This document shows positions 1 to 10,481 of a stretch of 26,386 nt of DNA, piece after piece. Source of the stretch: Folioceros fuciformis. Its lineage: Eukaryota > Anthocerotophyta > Anthocerotopsida > Anthocerotales. The notes under the pieces are model-generated. The model did no database searches, was not told the origin of the DNA, and saw only the letters and a list, made by a program, of their open reading frames with translations. Location: assembly GCA_049999805.1 (NCBI GenBank), contig JBNGIO010006136.1, positions 191,654-218,039 of the forward strand, written 5' to 3'. The position numbers were made by a program, and so were the translations under genes. Position 1 is the first letter of the stretch. Every line of letters begins with the position of its first letter.

Positions 1-1150
1 GTCAACTGCGCTGGTTTAAAGAAGATCATGGACTCCTCGGACAGAAGGAAACTCGCGTTTATTGTGCAACACATGGGTGATTGCCACTGCAGTGGGATTG
101 TTCATCACCAACCCCCCATCCACCGCTGTGCACGTTGAGGATCGAAACAATAGTTAGTCAAAAGGAGATTTTTGTGAAAAGGTTTGAAAACTCATTCACT
201 TACGAAAAGGCAGATCAGAGAATTGCATACAAAATGGCAACAATAAGAAGAAGAAAAGAAAAGAAAAGAAAAGAAAAGGGGTACTCCAAAAGTACAGTGA
301 AGTGTGATAAACCTTTCTCCCTCACACTTAGGTACAAGTACCGTAGTGTTCGTGCATTTGATGTGTTCGTGATTTGTTCGTTAATGACTGTGTCACTACA
401 TGAGGATGAGAAAGTGCATGGAAAGAGAGAAATTGCATATTCCGTAGATGAGTGTGTTGGTGCCAGCATTTGGGAGAGGAGATGACCATGATTGCATCGA
501 CTTAGTATACGTTTAGAGACATTTTCTCTCCCATGACCATGAGGTCCACCATTGGAATGCTCATGCAAATCTACAAGTGAATAACTTTTGAGCCAAGAAA
601 GTTAGATTGGTATAAATTAAAGTATCCCATACCTATGGATATTGCAAGTTTGTTTGGAGCCTACAAAATATGCATATGATAACGAAAAAAAAAGGGTGTA
701 TGTATATTTGAGGTTAGGTGGGCGTGGAGGGCCGGCCAACCCGAGAAAGCGAGGGATTAGTGCGGGCACGCGGCGCCAGAGGAGTGGCGAGCTTTGAAAA
801 GTTGGATGTTGTGGGAGGAGCATCTTGGACGAGGTTGGAAAATTTTTGAAACCGAAGCGGACGAGATGATTGGACTTCACACTGAGTGAGTAGCGAACGG
901 TAAAGGGGAAAGGCGATGGCTCTCCTGGCCTGGCCTCGCCCCGGGCGATTTGTTTCGAAAAGACGTGGTGGCATGTGGGCAATTTCATGCTTCCAAGCCA
1001 CGGCTGTTTCCACACTCTATACAAGTAAAGGAGACGGTCCATAGTGGAAACACGCAGCCAACGTGGCAGTACCTGATTACCGCGTGGAAAATCACAATGA
1101 GGCCAGGTCACCAGGGGTAACAGCAAGCGGCGGGCAGGATCTGTCACAGG
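1..1150. other. Intergenic DNA upstream of the Mei2-like gene
   Basis: I see no convincing gene here. The first 138 bases are open in frame 1 on the plus strand and end in a TGA near 138. They could be the tail of a gene lying to the left, but I recognise nothing in the translation. A short (GAAAA)n microsatellite lies at about 252-278. Longer open frames on both strands in 600-1150 lack ATG starts or any family signature, so I treat them as chance. A weak TATA-like CTATACAAG at about 1016 precedes the CT-rich leader of the next gene. Confidence 0.5.
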
Positions 1151-1370
1151 CGCCTGCCTACCTCACACCTCTCTCTCTTTTCCTTCTCTCTCTTCTCGGA
1201 GGCCCTTCCCTTCCTTCTCATTCCCCATGCCTCGCCTTGTCTTGCGTTCCTTTCCTTCCACTCTCTCCTCTCGTGGTGCGCTTTCCAAGGTGGGCTCCTC
1301 TGCACCCCGCGCGCCCTCCGCCCTCCCGCGCTTCCTCCCCGGCTCACATGGACTGAACGATTAAACGCCG
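1150..1370 (+). promoter_or_regulatory. CT-rich 5' leader of the Mei2-like gene
   Basis: This is a strongly pyrimidine-rich stretch (repeated CTCTCT, CCTTCC and TTCCTTCT) that ends just before the ATG at 1371. Pyrimidine-rich tracts around the start site and 5' UTR are common in plant housekeeping genes. Plant Mei2-like genes can also carry a leader intron, but no donor/acceptor pair here is convincing. The transcription start cannot be placed from sequence alone. Confidence 0.4.
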
Positions 1371-4300
1371 ATGGACGCCCTGGGGAGATCAGACATGCCT
1401 TCTAACGCATCTGCCGACTTCGGGGCGGGAATGCGTAATGAGCATCGTTTGGCAGCGCAAGATTGGTCGAGGGCAGGTTCTTACAGCTTGAAGAGCGTGG
1501 ATGACTGGTCCATGGCCGACCGGAGGACGACTCTGTCGCCTTTCTCCTGGTCCAACCCGGGCAGGATATCGTCGTTGAGTGGAGATCCCGCCGCGGTATG
1601 GTATGCGATGAGGTTTTCGGGTGGGGAGGGACTGTCGGCAGAGACTGCTGCGTCGCATTTGAGTGGTGATTTGGATGGGGAGGAGCCGTTTGAGTCAATG
1701 GAGGAACTTGAGTCCCATGTTATAGGGAATTTGCTGCCCGACGACGAAGATGATCTCCTTAGAGGGGTAGCGGATGATTTTGACTGCTTGGTTCCTCCCA
1801 GCAATGGGGAGGAATCAGAGGACGTTGATCTATTTATCAGCGGAGGAGGGATGGAGCTAGAGGGGGATGCGCAAGATGCCCATGGCGCCCACGATGTACT
1901 ATCCGGAGGCTCCGCGGCTCAGCAAGGGCCCAACGGACCAGGATCGGTCGCTGGGGAGCATCCCTACGGGGAGCATCCCTCCAGAACCCTTTTCGTCCGC
2001 AATATTAACAGTAACGTTGAGGACACTGAGCTGCGCTCGCTTTTCGAGGTAAATGATACTCTGGTCACAGCTTCCCGGTGTCCCGTGTTTGTGGTGTAGT
2101 ACGTTTCTGATTGGGATCTGGGACGGAATATGGGATGCAGCAATATGGTGTTATCCGCACTTTGTACACTGCCTGTAAGCATCGAGGTTTTGTCATGATA
2201 TCCTATTATGATATAAGGGCTGCTAGAAGTGCAATGAGGGGTCTTCAGAACAAGCCTCTGAGGAGACGGAAGCTGGACATCCACTTCTCCATTCCAAAGG
2301 TGCCGTTTAAAAGACCCTTTCAGTCTGGAAGTGCATTGGGTGTTGCTGGTGTTTGCGGCACGTAACTGGAGGTTAACACGCTGTGTTTTCCATCTGCTCA
2401 GCATTTATATGTAGCTGTTTTCTCATGTTAGACTTTCCCTGGGGGTTTGACGTGCTGTCCATGCTTTTGTCCAGGATAACCCATCGGATAAAGATGTGAA
2501 TCAGGGAACACTCGTCGTTTTCAACCTTGACGCATCTGTTTCCAATGATGACCTTCGGCAGATTTTTGGCGAGTACGGCGAAGTGAAAGAAGTGAGTTGT
2601 ACGAAGTGTGCTCCCACCTTACGCTACTGCGTTGCTATTTTCTGCATTACACTGTTTCTGTCTAGATATTGATCTTGTACGTACAATACTTTGTACGGGT
2701 GCTGGGGGAGCCTTATCCTTTTCTGTCATGTCATGTTATTGGATAGATCCGAGAGACTCCTCACAAACGCCACCATAAATTCATTGAGTTTTATGACGTT
2801 CGGGCTGCTGAGGCTGCCTTGCGAGCGTTGAACAGGAGTGATATTGCAGGCAAGCGCATCAAGCTGGAGCCTAGCAGACCTGGTGGAGCTCGCAGAAGGT
2901 TTGTTCACCAGACCCTCCCTGTAGCTCTGCTCTCGGTATCTTGTTACCTTGTCTGTGACTGATGCTGGCCCTTCCAACATTTTTTTTGTATTGGTGTGTT
3001 TCAATGGGTTTCATGAAGAATCATTCGAAGTGGCTTTTAGGTTGTGTGCCCATGTCTGAAGGGTCGACTAGTCTGCGGGCTGAAAGTCATCTGTAGAGCT
3101 TTGTGTCGTGATTTTGTGTTTCCTGAGCGATCTGATATGTGCTCTGTGTCTGTTGGTCTTGGGACAGCCTAATGCAGCAATTGAGCCAAGAGTTGGACCA
3201 GGAGGAGATCCGACCTAGCAGGCAGCAATCCAACTCTCCTCTAGGCAACTCTCCACCAGGTACAAACGTGACGTAATTCTGAATTATTTTCAGCTGAGCT
3301 GCTGCATATTACCTCTTTCAATAGAGGCATGAGCTGGCCATTCTGGTGGGTTTGAGCTCGGGAAGGGGGCATACTCTTAAGTTGTGCGAGAGTACATGGT
3401 GTGTGCTTGCTGTCCAGGAAGCCTCTCCGTTGAAGCAATCCGTGGCACTCATGGGGTGGTCTGGCACTTTGTTTGCAGGTCATCCTCAGTGGGGCTCCGT
3501 CAGTAGTGCCTCCATTGAAAATGGTTCTCTGCGGAATCTTCATTCCTTGAACCACACAAATTATGCTTCTCTTTTGAGCAACCCTTTGAATGGGCTTCCA
3601 GGGAGTCTGCAACCCCACATAAGCCCACCTGTGCCGCACCATATTCTGTGGGGCAATAGTGGTCAGTACCACCACCACACCCAGAGCTCTCCTCCGGTCT
3701 TGTGGTCTGCGCCTTCAGTTGGCAGTACATTTAACGGTCAAGTGCAGACATCATCTCTTGGTTATACAGGAACTCATAGTCACCTAGTCAATGCAGTCTT
3801 ATCCTCACACCTTCCTCGTGTGGGATCTGCTCCTGCACCTGGTGAGCCCTCCGTGCTAGAAAGGCGCCAGAGTTATCTTGGCGAGTCACCAGAGACATCG
3901 TCACTAGTACGAGCTGGTTCTCTGGGTACTATGGGGTTGGGTGGGACCACTGGGGCCTCTGCAGTAAATATTGGCGGGGGACACAGCCTTTTAAGTATCG
4001 GAGCTGCTCATGGAAGTAATGGTGGGCTTGAGCTTGGTTCTTCTCCCAATATGGGAGTCATGTCTCCCCAGCACAGAGGCCGTGGTGTCTTTTCAGCTGG
4101 TGGGTTGGCTGGTTCCATGTCAAATGCACTGGACACTTTCAATGATCGAGGTAGAAGCCGGAGGGGTGATAGTAGTTCTGGTCAAGCTGATAACAAAAAG
4201 CAGTATCAGCTGGATTTGGAACGCATTTTGCGAGGGGAAGATTCACGAACAACACTGATGATAAAGAACATTCCAAACAAGTGAGCTATCTTTGAGAACT

Positions 4301-5358
4301 TCAGTGAAGCTGAAACTGGTACCCGAAGTTAGAATGGCTTTGAAGTCATGGCTCGATCACCAGAAAGTAAGTTTCTACTGGGTGCATCTTTCTGACACTG
4401 AGCTTGGCAGATACACCTCCAAAATGTTACTGGCTGCTATTGATGAGCATCACCGAGGGACTTACGACTTCATTTATCTCCCCATTGACTTCAAGGTGCA
4501 GTAACTGTGCGGTGGTGACCACTGCTTTAGTTTGCAGCATCTGATACCGACCCTGTTTGGATCAAACTGCAGCTCTATTTTCAAGGGTGTGTTCAGGTGT
4601 TAACAATCTGTCCACTTACGTGCTTTGTCTATCCTACAGAACAAGTGCAATGTCGGGTATGCCTTCATCAACATGATTGCTCCTTCACGAATCGTACCGT
4701 TCTATCAGGTGATCTGCTTTACCAGGTCATGTTGAGAATTGTGTGTCGAAAATGTTGCGGCTTCATGCAATCTAACTTTGCACTAGTCTGCTTTAGCAGA
4801 GATTCTTGATGGGATTCTTGATCTTGCCTATCTCTAGGCAAGGAACTATTGTTCTTGTGGGCCGAGTGTGGATTTTGTTGACATGCTGATCTTATAGTAT
4901 ATTCCTTTATTGCAGGCTTTCAATGGTAAGAAGTGGGAGAAGTTCAACAGTGAGAAGGTGGCTTCACTTGCATATGCAAGGATACAGGGGAAAGCTGCCT
5001 TGGTTGCGCACTTCCAAAACTCCAGTTTGATGAATGAAGACAAGAGGTGCCGGCCTATTCTGTTCCACTCTGAAGGACCCCATGTCGGAGATCAGGTAAA
5101 GTTTCTTGAAGTAACTTGAAGGGTTATTTATTTTGGTAGTTGTGCCCGTTTTGAATATCATGCTTCTCTGTTCCCTTCTAGGAGCCTTTTCCAGTGGGTG
5201 TGACTGTGCGTATTCGCCCCAGCAGAGATCGCAGCAGCAGTGGTGGCAGTCATCAGGGGAGTCCTTCCACCAGTAACAGCAGCCGTGATGACTCGCTGCA
5301 TGGATCTGCTGTTGGAATGACGCAGCGCAACTTCTCTCCGGACAGGGATCAGGATTGA
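1371..5358 (+). CDS. AML: Mei2-like RNA-binding protein (AML family)
   Basis: Ten exons: 1371-2048, 2141-2299, 2475-2591, 2747-2898, 3168-3259, 3479-4280, 4411-4495, 4640-4708, 4916-5095, 5182-5358. All junctions are GT-AG and keep phase, giving about 836 aa, a normal length for plant Mei2-like proteins. An acidic low-complexity N-terminus is followed by RRM1 (about 204-279, RTLFVRNINSNVED), RRM2 (about 289-365, GTLVVFNLD) and a Gly/Ser-rich linker. The Mei2-specific C-terminal RRM3 (about 657-778) carries TTLMIKNIPNKYTSKML and YDFIYLPIDFK. The family is named after fission yeast Mei2, which binds RNA to promote meiosis; plant members act in meiosis and vegetative growth. RNA binding in the nucleus or cytoplasm is inferred from the family. 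The start is the first ATG of the long open exon. Nothing suggests decay. Confidence 0.95.
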
Positions 5359-6320
5359 CGTACTCCCTGTAGCAAGGATGAAATGTTAGACTCGGGTCTT
5401 CATAACCTGGCAGGTGTCTTGGCAGGCTTTGCGTACAAGTCGTCGGGAGTTCTCCTGAGAAGTGCCTCCTTCTCTGAATTGTTCCGTGAAGATGGGACTG
5501 GCTGATGAGTGATGGATAACCTGTATATTTGAACGGCTGCTGACAGCTCTGTGTTGCGGCAGTGGAAGGCACTTCTCGGATTTGCAAGTAAATAAATTCG
5601 AAGTACCTGGAGGTGGACAGTGAGGCAGTTTCTTGAGCGGCAATAGGTCTGTAAAAAGCATCATAAAGGGTGTACCGGCATGTTTGATTGGAAAGGGAGA
5701 TCCCAGGCAGTGTGAAGGGGCTGGACAGTCCACGGCTTGTTGGTTGGCTGTCTGGGTATCGCCATGAATGTACAGGTCCAGAAGTGGGGATACAGTACTT
5801 TGTAGCTATGAGATTAGGGTACATTGCCATTTTTCTTTGCATCTATTCTTATGCTCGATTTGGAGCAGGTGCTATTTTGTAGCGTGACAGGATACGGGAC
5901 TTCTATTGGTCATTGACTAGATGTAGGGGCGATTGATTATCTGGTTGGATTTGTAGCCGTGATACTGTATGAGAGTATGAGGGCAACGGGTTTTTCATGT
6001 CGTGTGTGACGTATTTGGCTATTCTGCGGCCGGTTTCTGCAAGGAGCAACCGGGGTGGTGTTCCCATGTCCTGCATTTTGCCAAGCCATCAGGTTATGGA
6101 TACACTTATCAGGTTGCCATTGTACTGAGCAGTGAATTTTCAGTTTTAGTAAAGCAGGTTGCATTTTTGGTGTAATGCAGACATCTTCAAAGCTTTCAGT
6201 GCAATGGTGTTCGTCTTTTCCTTCCTAGCTCACGAAAATAGTGTGTACAGTTAGTCTAATTTGTATCTAGATGTTTCTTCCTATACTGTAAATTTTTGTT
6301 TTGTAAATACAAAGGAAGTT
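5359..6320 (+). other. Probable 3' UTR of the Mei2-like gene and downstream DNA
   Basis: This is about 950 bp without a coding signature. It is T/G-rich, like plant 3' UTRs. A cluster of TGTAAA-like elements near 6285-6311 (CTGTAAATT and TTGTAAATAC) resembles plant far-upstream polyadenylation elements and would suit the transcript end, but this is only a pattern match. Minus-strand open frames in 4964-5842 are shadows over the last two exons and the UTR. Confidence 0.4.
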
Positions 6321-6399
6321 TGCACGCTGTCTTGGACGATGTTGACGGTTGGGTGCTATTCGAAACTAAGGGGACCTCTGGAAGGATCGGGCTCCCGGA

Positions 6400-6720
6400 G
6401 CCCCAATGGAATGCGATAAAATGGTGTGGAACAGTAGAATTTTAGTGGAAGGATGGATCTCCGTGGGACTTGGATTCTCTTGGAGTCTCAGGGACTTAGA
6501 TTCTAGTAAAACAATAGAATCCACTAATGGATTTTCGTCTATTAGAATGCTTGAAGACCCACCTACAAGGATTTTCGTAACGAGACTTGAATTCTACTCT
6601 ACTCTGTTAAGGACTGGATTTTTGTCATAGCACTGGGATTCTAATCATACTATTACAGTCCACTAAGATGGACTTCCATCATGAATTTGAATTCTATTAA
6701 AGTTCCCCATCTTCCCTCTA
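6400..6720. repeat. Degenerate GGATTCTA / TAGAATCC interspersed repeat
   Basis: Over about 300 bp a short motif of the form GGATTYT or its reverse complement recurs roughly ten times: near 6472, 6498, 6515, 6530, 6541, 6569, 6586, 6614, 6635 and 6688. It appears in both orientations with irregular spacing. It is not a clean tandem array and no ORF runs through it. It could be an old satellite-like or MITE-derived sequence. No terminal repeats are visible by eye. Confidence 0.4.
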
Positions 6721-7287
6721 GGGAGGGTACCTATGGTAATTCCAGACCCATCTAAGTGCATAAGGTAATCCCAGAGTTCTTGCGGGCGAATCCAACTTGA
6801 TGATCTGGGCAAAAGGAGTTCTCACGGGAAATGAGCTCCTTTCTACAACAGAAAATGGCTTCGTGCAGCACAACTTCCCAGGGTCGGCAGCCGTCTTTGA
6901 GGCCCCTTGTGAAGAATCCGATGCGCTGAAAGTGATGGAATCGTCGAAGGATACCTGCCACTCTGCAATGGGCGGGCGCATTCCCCATTACAAACGGAAA
7001 TATGATAATGAATTTCGTGCGGCATAGGTTGCGACGACGCGGACTACCTACCTGCCCACCCATGACCGTTAGAGCGCTTATCATGGTCTGGATAGGCATA
7101 GACACGCCTACCACGCGTTGTAACGATTCCCGATATAGAATCTGAGATTATGCATAATTCAAAACAGTCCAGGTCTAGCCTGTTGTGAGTATACATACTT
7201 TGAAGAGGCGTGCTTTGAAATGACTCAAAGCTGCAGCTATGAATCCTCCTTTCATTTTCCTCCTGACATCAATGAGGAGAGTAAAAA
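6720..7287. other. Intergenic DNA and probable 3' UTR of the GT47 gene
   Basis: I recognise no gene here. A 76-codon plus-strand open frame (6797-7027) and overlapping minus-strand frames have no family signature. The right-hand part, next to the minus-strand stop at 7288, should be the 3' UTR of the GT47 gene. No clear AATAAA is visible in the right orientation. Confidence 0.4.
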
Positions 7288-9490
7288 TCACTTCGATACG
7301 GATACAGGGTAAGAATTGGTGGCATTGTCGAAAGTGCAGGCGCAGGTACACAAACTACGAGAGCCCTGCACCAGCCTTTGTGCTCTTCGCATATGCAGCT
7401 TCACCCATGGCAGTTTGGTAGCGACCTGCTTGTTCAAGGCACAGTAAGCAGAATTCTGGTGTCGGGCCGTCGGGCAACTTGATCACGTGCACCGTATGGC
7501 TTGTTTACTGCCACTTACCATGCGCCAGGTGAGGTCTTCAGGGCCGAACGGCTGCGCAGGATTCGAATACCGGAAATGTACAGAGTACTGCACAGTATGA
7601 ACAAAAGTTAGAGGAATAAGGCCCAACAGACGGCTTAAAGACATGGGCTTCACTCCTGCAATTAGCACCTCCGCGAGATGCTTGCGAAGGGACGCTCTCT
7701 GCTCGTCACCGATACCACGTAGATAACCCAACAACCAGCCAACTTGGAGTGCATCTTTCGAAGAGACAAATAATGCAATCTGCAAAAGTGCCACGAGGCC
7801 GACAAACTGTGAGGCCGAAACCAGAGACAAGCAAAACAGTTTGGGCAGCACAACAGACCGTGCGAGAAGCTTGTAGAGACAACGCACCTTCTTGTAGTCC
7901 AGAATCCCTTCGAAAGGGAGCTCCAACTCGTCGCTGACTATTACAGGAATGCAGCCACTTAGAATGGCATCAAAGAGCCTAGCTGAGGAGGGAGTATCTC
8001 CAGCTGGGCTGAGGCAAAAAATCGAGCTGAGACCGAAATGAGAGAGAGCAGGCAGGCGCATTAAACAGGGTAGCAGGCCGAAACAAGGAAAGAACGCGTC
8101 CCAAGACTGAAGCCACGTCGCATCTTCATCAATACCTGCGCATCCCGGACTGTGCAGCCTGCTTTCCCGCTTCACCAGGAGAACCTTCTTCTATTACCAC
8201 ATCGCCCTCGTTTTGCAGGAGGGCAGCTAGTTTATTACGGATCTTTCCTCCCTAATACCCACAGCGCAGAGGAGGACACAACGGGGGTAAGAAACTGGAA
8301 GACAAGGTGAGGTGGGGCAGGGGAAAGCTGCAACATGCTGGGATGTGGTGCACCACACCGCATTCCGCTTTATTCTTCCGCGAAAGAAAAGTAGAGTGCG
8401 CCTTTCAGGCAGGGACGAGATCAGACACGCAGTATCACAAGGTTCCACATTGGAAGCATATGGAAGGACCACATCCTTCTCCAAAGAGACTTGGCCGGGC
8501 TTGTACCTGCGTGGGCCAATGTGAGAGGAATGGATACTGTGAAATTTATGAGAAATAGCAGGACGGTAGTGGTACCAGTTTCCTGTCGCATCTAGGTCTG
8601 GAAGAAGCCATATTGCGTTCTTCACATGATGCCGAACTGACTTGAAAGACCAGGGATGGTGCAGTGGAAACACATGGTCCCTCCCACCAGAAAGGTGCCA
8701 TGCTGGCTGATCCAGAATCCAATCCAGAGCTTCCTACACTCCGACAGACTAACGAGTGAACGTCAGTGAAGACCCCGTGCAAGCTGCAGCCTGCCTTCAA
8801 CTAAAAGATCATCTAGAGAAGGAGTTGTGTGAGCACCCTATAAAGCCGCTTGCACACGCGCTTGTCCAGGAGGAAGAAGCTGATGGTGGTGAAAAAAGGT
8901 ACAAAAAAGACGTCGGCGTCCGACTGTTCCACCACTCGCACAACACTTTCCAACTGGCGCTGTGACTGGGGTAACACCAAGTCGGCATACAGCCAGTAGT
9001 CGACTGAATGCTGCCAGCCCAACAACTTCAATTTCAATCGAAGACGGGGACACAGATACGGTGAAGTAGGCAAAGGCAGACAAGGAAGTGGTAGGGGTAG
9101 CACCTGCTCGATGAGCCGATGGACAGGACTGCCATTGGACGTCCAATTGACAGTCTCCTGGTAGCTGGTGTAGAAGAGAGAGAGCAATTGGCGTGTGAAT
9201 TTCTCAGGCATGTCGTAAACATAGACTCTCAACGGCCGGGCTGCGCGCCAGATGCTGGCTGACGACGCCAGCTCGGGGGAAAGGACAGAGTGGGCAGGGC
9301 CAGGGGTAGGGGTAGCAGTCCTGGCCAGGAAGAACTCAAGGGAATGCAGAAACGAGCAGTCCACAGTGCTGGACCTGGAGGAACTGGTCCAGGACGCGAC
9401 AAAATAAGAGGGCACGAGCAAAGCTAAAACAGAGAGCAGGATGATGAGAGCGGCCCTTCTCACCACTCTCCTGACGAGCCGACCTGTCAT
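7288..9490 (-). CDS. GT47 exostosin-family glycosyltransferase (ARAD1-like)
   Basis: Nine exons on the minus strand: 9490-9104, 9010-8837, 8733-8576, 8506-8359, 8251-8136, 8026-7888, 7779-7669, 7587-7519, 7425-7288. All are GT-AG and phase-consistent, giving about 479 aa. Residues 1-33 are a basic stretch plus one hydrophobic helix, the type II anchor of a Golgi enzyme. The exostosin domain opens with [12 protein letters not shown] (about 87) and continues through [19 protein letters not shown] and [16 protein letters not shown] to [16 protein letters not shown] and [18 protein letters not shown] (334-374). GT47 enzymes use nucleotide sugars to build wall polysaccharides. The nearest remembered relatives are ARAD1-type proteins implicated in pectic arabinan, but the donor sugar is not proven here. 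The ATG at 9490 is the first in frame; 27 open codons lie upstream of it, reaching an in-frame TAG. The gene ends normally, with a Cys-containing tail. Confidence 0.93.
9011..9103 (-). other. Frame-preserving 93-nt intron in the GT47 gene
   Basis: The first GT47 intron runs from a donor after GAGCAG to an acceptor CTGGCAG. It is 93 nt long, a multiple of three, and contains no in-frame stop, so retention would insert 31 Pro/Leu-rich residues without breaking the protein. The family alignment (HRLIEQ joined directly to [11 protein letters not shown]) shows it is normally removed. Confidence 0.7.
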
Positions 9491-9571
9491 ATTGGAATTG
9501 CCAAGAGGAGAAACTCGGAGCCGGAAAGCTCTACCAGAGAAAAGAGAACAAAGCTTAGAACGGCAAGCCAC

Positions 9572-10057
9572 CTAGGCCTTTTTCTGATGCCGCAAGAGAG
9601 ACGATGTGGCCACCACAACTCGGATCTGTGTCACCACGACAACTAACACCTGCGTTCCCTCGAACACCCTAAACAAGATCGACCGCTGGTCACCGTTCTG
9701 ATTGTAGAGCTCAGCGGACGTGAGCGGTACAAGAGACAGCACGAGCGCCAGAACTGTTGCCACCATATAGCTCCTTAGCAGGATGGAAGAAGATCGCCTC
9801 AACCCTAGAATCCCCGCGCACACACCCCCGGCTCCTATGGCGCCCCAGGCCACAGCTGCAGCAGGAGCATGGGGCGGCCACAGGAAGAGCAGCCAGAGAG
9901 CCCGCACCAGGAGCAGTACGCCTTGAACCCTCAAGTACCTGCCCACAAGCAGCCGGCTCTTCGCAGCGCGCTGGAATCGCGAGTCGATGGTCATCCTGAA
10001 GCCATAGTCGGAGCCGTCCGTGCCCACGGGCCTGGCGCCCGGTCCTCTGTCCGGCAT
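9572..10057 (-). CDS. Intronless four-helix membrane protein of unknown function
   Basis: A single 161-aa ORF opens with ATG at 10057. About 40 residues of polar N-terminus, including DSRFQRAAKSR, are followed by four hydrophobic segments. The approximate positions are 43-61 (VLLLVRALWLLFLW), 67-85 (Ala/Gly-rich), 95-115 (VATVLALVLSLVPL) and 135-152 (VLVVVVTQIRVVVA), with a basic HQKK tail. This resembles small plant tetraspan membrane proteins, but I cannot assign a family. A TATA-like CTATAAGAG about 80 nt upstream supports expression. The stop (9574-9572) is in the same frame as the downstream GT47 gene, whose ATG is only 81 nt further on. It could therefore be a separate gene, the first cistron of a shared transcript, or the first exon of a fusion. 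Codon use is GC-rich, like the neighbouring genes. Confidence 0.65.
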   Translation of the reverse strand: MPDRGPGARPVGTDGSDYGFRMTIDSRFQRAAKSRLLVGRYLRVQGVLLLVRALWLLFLWPPHAPAAAVAWGAIGAGGVCAGILGLRRSSSILLRSYMVATVLALVLSLVPLTSAELYNQNGDQRSILFRVFEGTQVLVVVVTQIRVVVATSSLLRHQKKA

Positions 10058-10131
10058 CGTCCGAGCCGTTGCGTTTGCAAAAGCTTGAATAAGTCTAACT
10101 GTGGGATGCCAATGCCATAGACCCCTTCTTG

Positions 10132-10140
10132 CTCTTATAG
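10132..10140 (-). promoter_or_regulatory. TATA box for the four-helix membrane protein gene
   Basis: Read on the minus strand this is CTATAAGAG. It lies about 75-83 nt upstream of the ATG at 10057, which would leave a 5' UTR of about 45-50 nt. The position and sequence fit a plant core promoter, but no other element confirms it. Confidence 0.5.
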
Positions 10141-10481
10141 AGAATGATCTGCAGTTCGCGAGATCACTCCATGGATCTGTTCGGGTGGCACCGAGCTCCC
10201 ATTTTTGTCGGGGAGATATATTGTCGGATACTTTGCTAGTACATGTAATAGTAAAGCTTTAGTTTGCGACATTTTTGTTGAGGATAGTCTGCAGACGAGA
10301 ATCGATCCCGCGTCTTCGAGTTGAAGGATGATTCTCTACCACTGATCTATATTATATTGCATTGACACCGAAATGTGTAAGGTGAAGTCTCAGCCTCAGC
10401 TGAAGAACGTTGCATTGATGTACTTCGAAGGGGAACAGCAACTGGTCTGGGTAGATGGATAACTGGCAAGAGCGCGAAAGA
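10141..10481. other. Intergenic DNA downstream of the ferric reductase gene
   Basis: This is about 340 bp between the promoter of the four-helix gene and the stop of the reductase gene. Apart from the tRNA-like fragment at 10295-10352 I see only AT-rich DNA. The end next to 10481 should be the reductase 3' UTR. No coding signature was found on either strand. Confidence 0.5.
10295..10352 (-). repeat. tRNA-derived (SINE-like) fragment
   Basis: Read on the minus strand, TAGATCAGTGGTAGAG (10349-10334) is an excellent tRNA A box. GGGATCGATTC (10309-10299) is a good B box 24 nt further on. The flanks do not pair as an acceptor stem and there is no clean anticodon arm, so this is not a functional tRNA. 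It could be the head of a tRNA-derived SINE or a tRNA pseudogene. No terminal A-rich tail or target duplication is obvious. It lies between the FRO gene and the four-helix gene. Confidence 0.5.

Noticed and set aside
1-138. Open frame at the left edge that could be the 3' end of a gene
   Set aside because: Only 45 codons, no family signature and no splice acceptor I could support.
617-1147. 176-codon minus-strand open frame upstream of the Mei2-like gene
   Set aside because: It begins with GTG, has no recognisable domain, and overlaps the leader and promoter region of the plus-strand gene.
4964-5842. 292-codon minus-strand open frame over the end of the Mei2-like gene
   Set aside because: It is antisense to two well-supported exons and the 3' UTR, has a non-ATG-like composition and no domain.
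7239-7421. Plus-strand ORF starting at 7239
   Set aside because: It is the complement of the last GT47 exon, whose protein ([16 protein letters not shown]) fits the family.
9491-9571. GTG-started N-terminal extension of the GT47 protein (27 codons)
   Set aside because: There is no ATG in it, and the membrane anchor right after the ATG at 9490 makes a normal type II N-terminus. The readthrough and fusion options are kept as a finding only.
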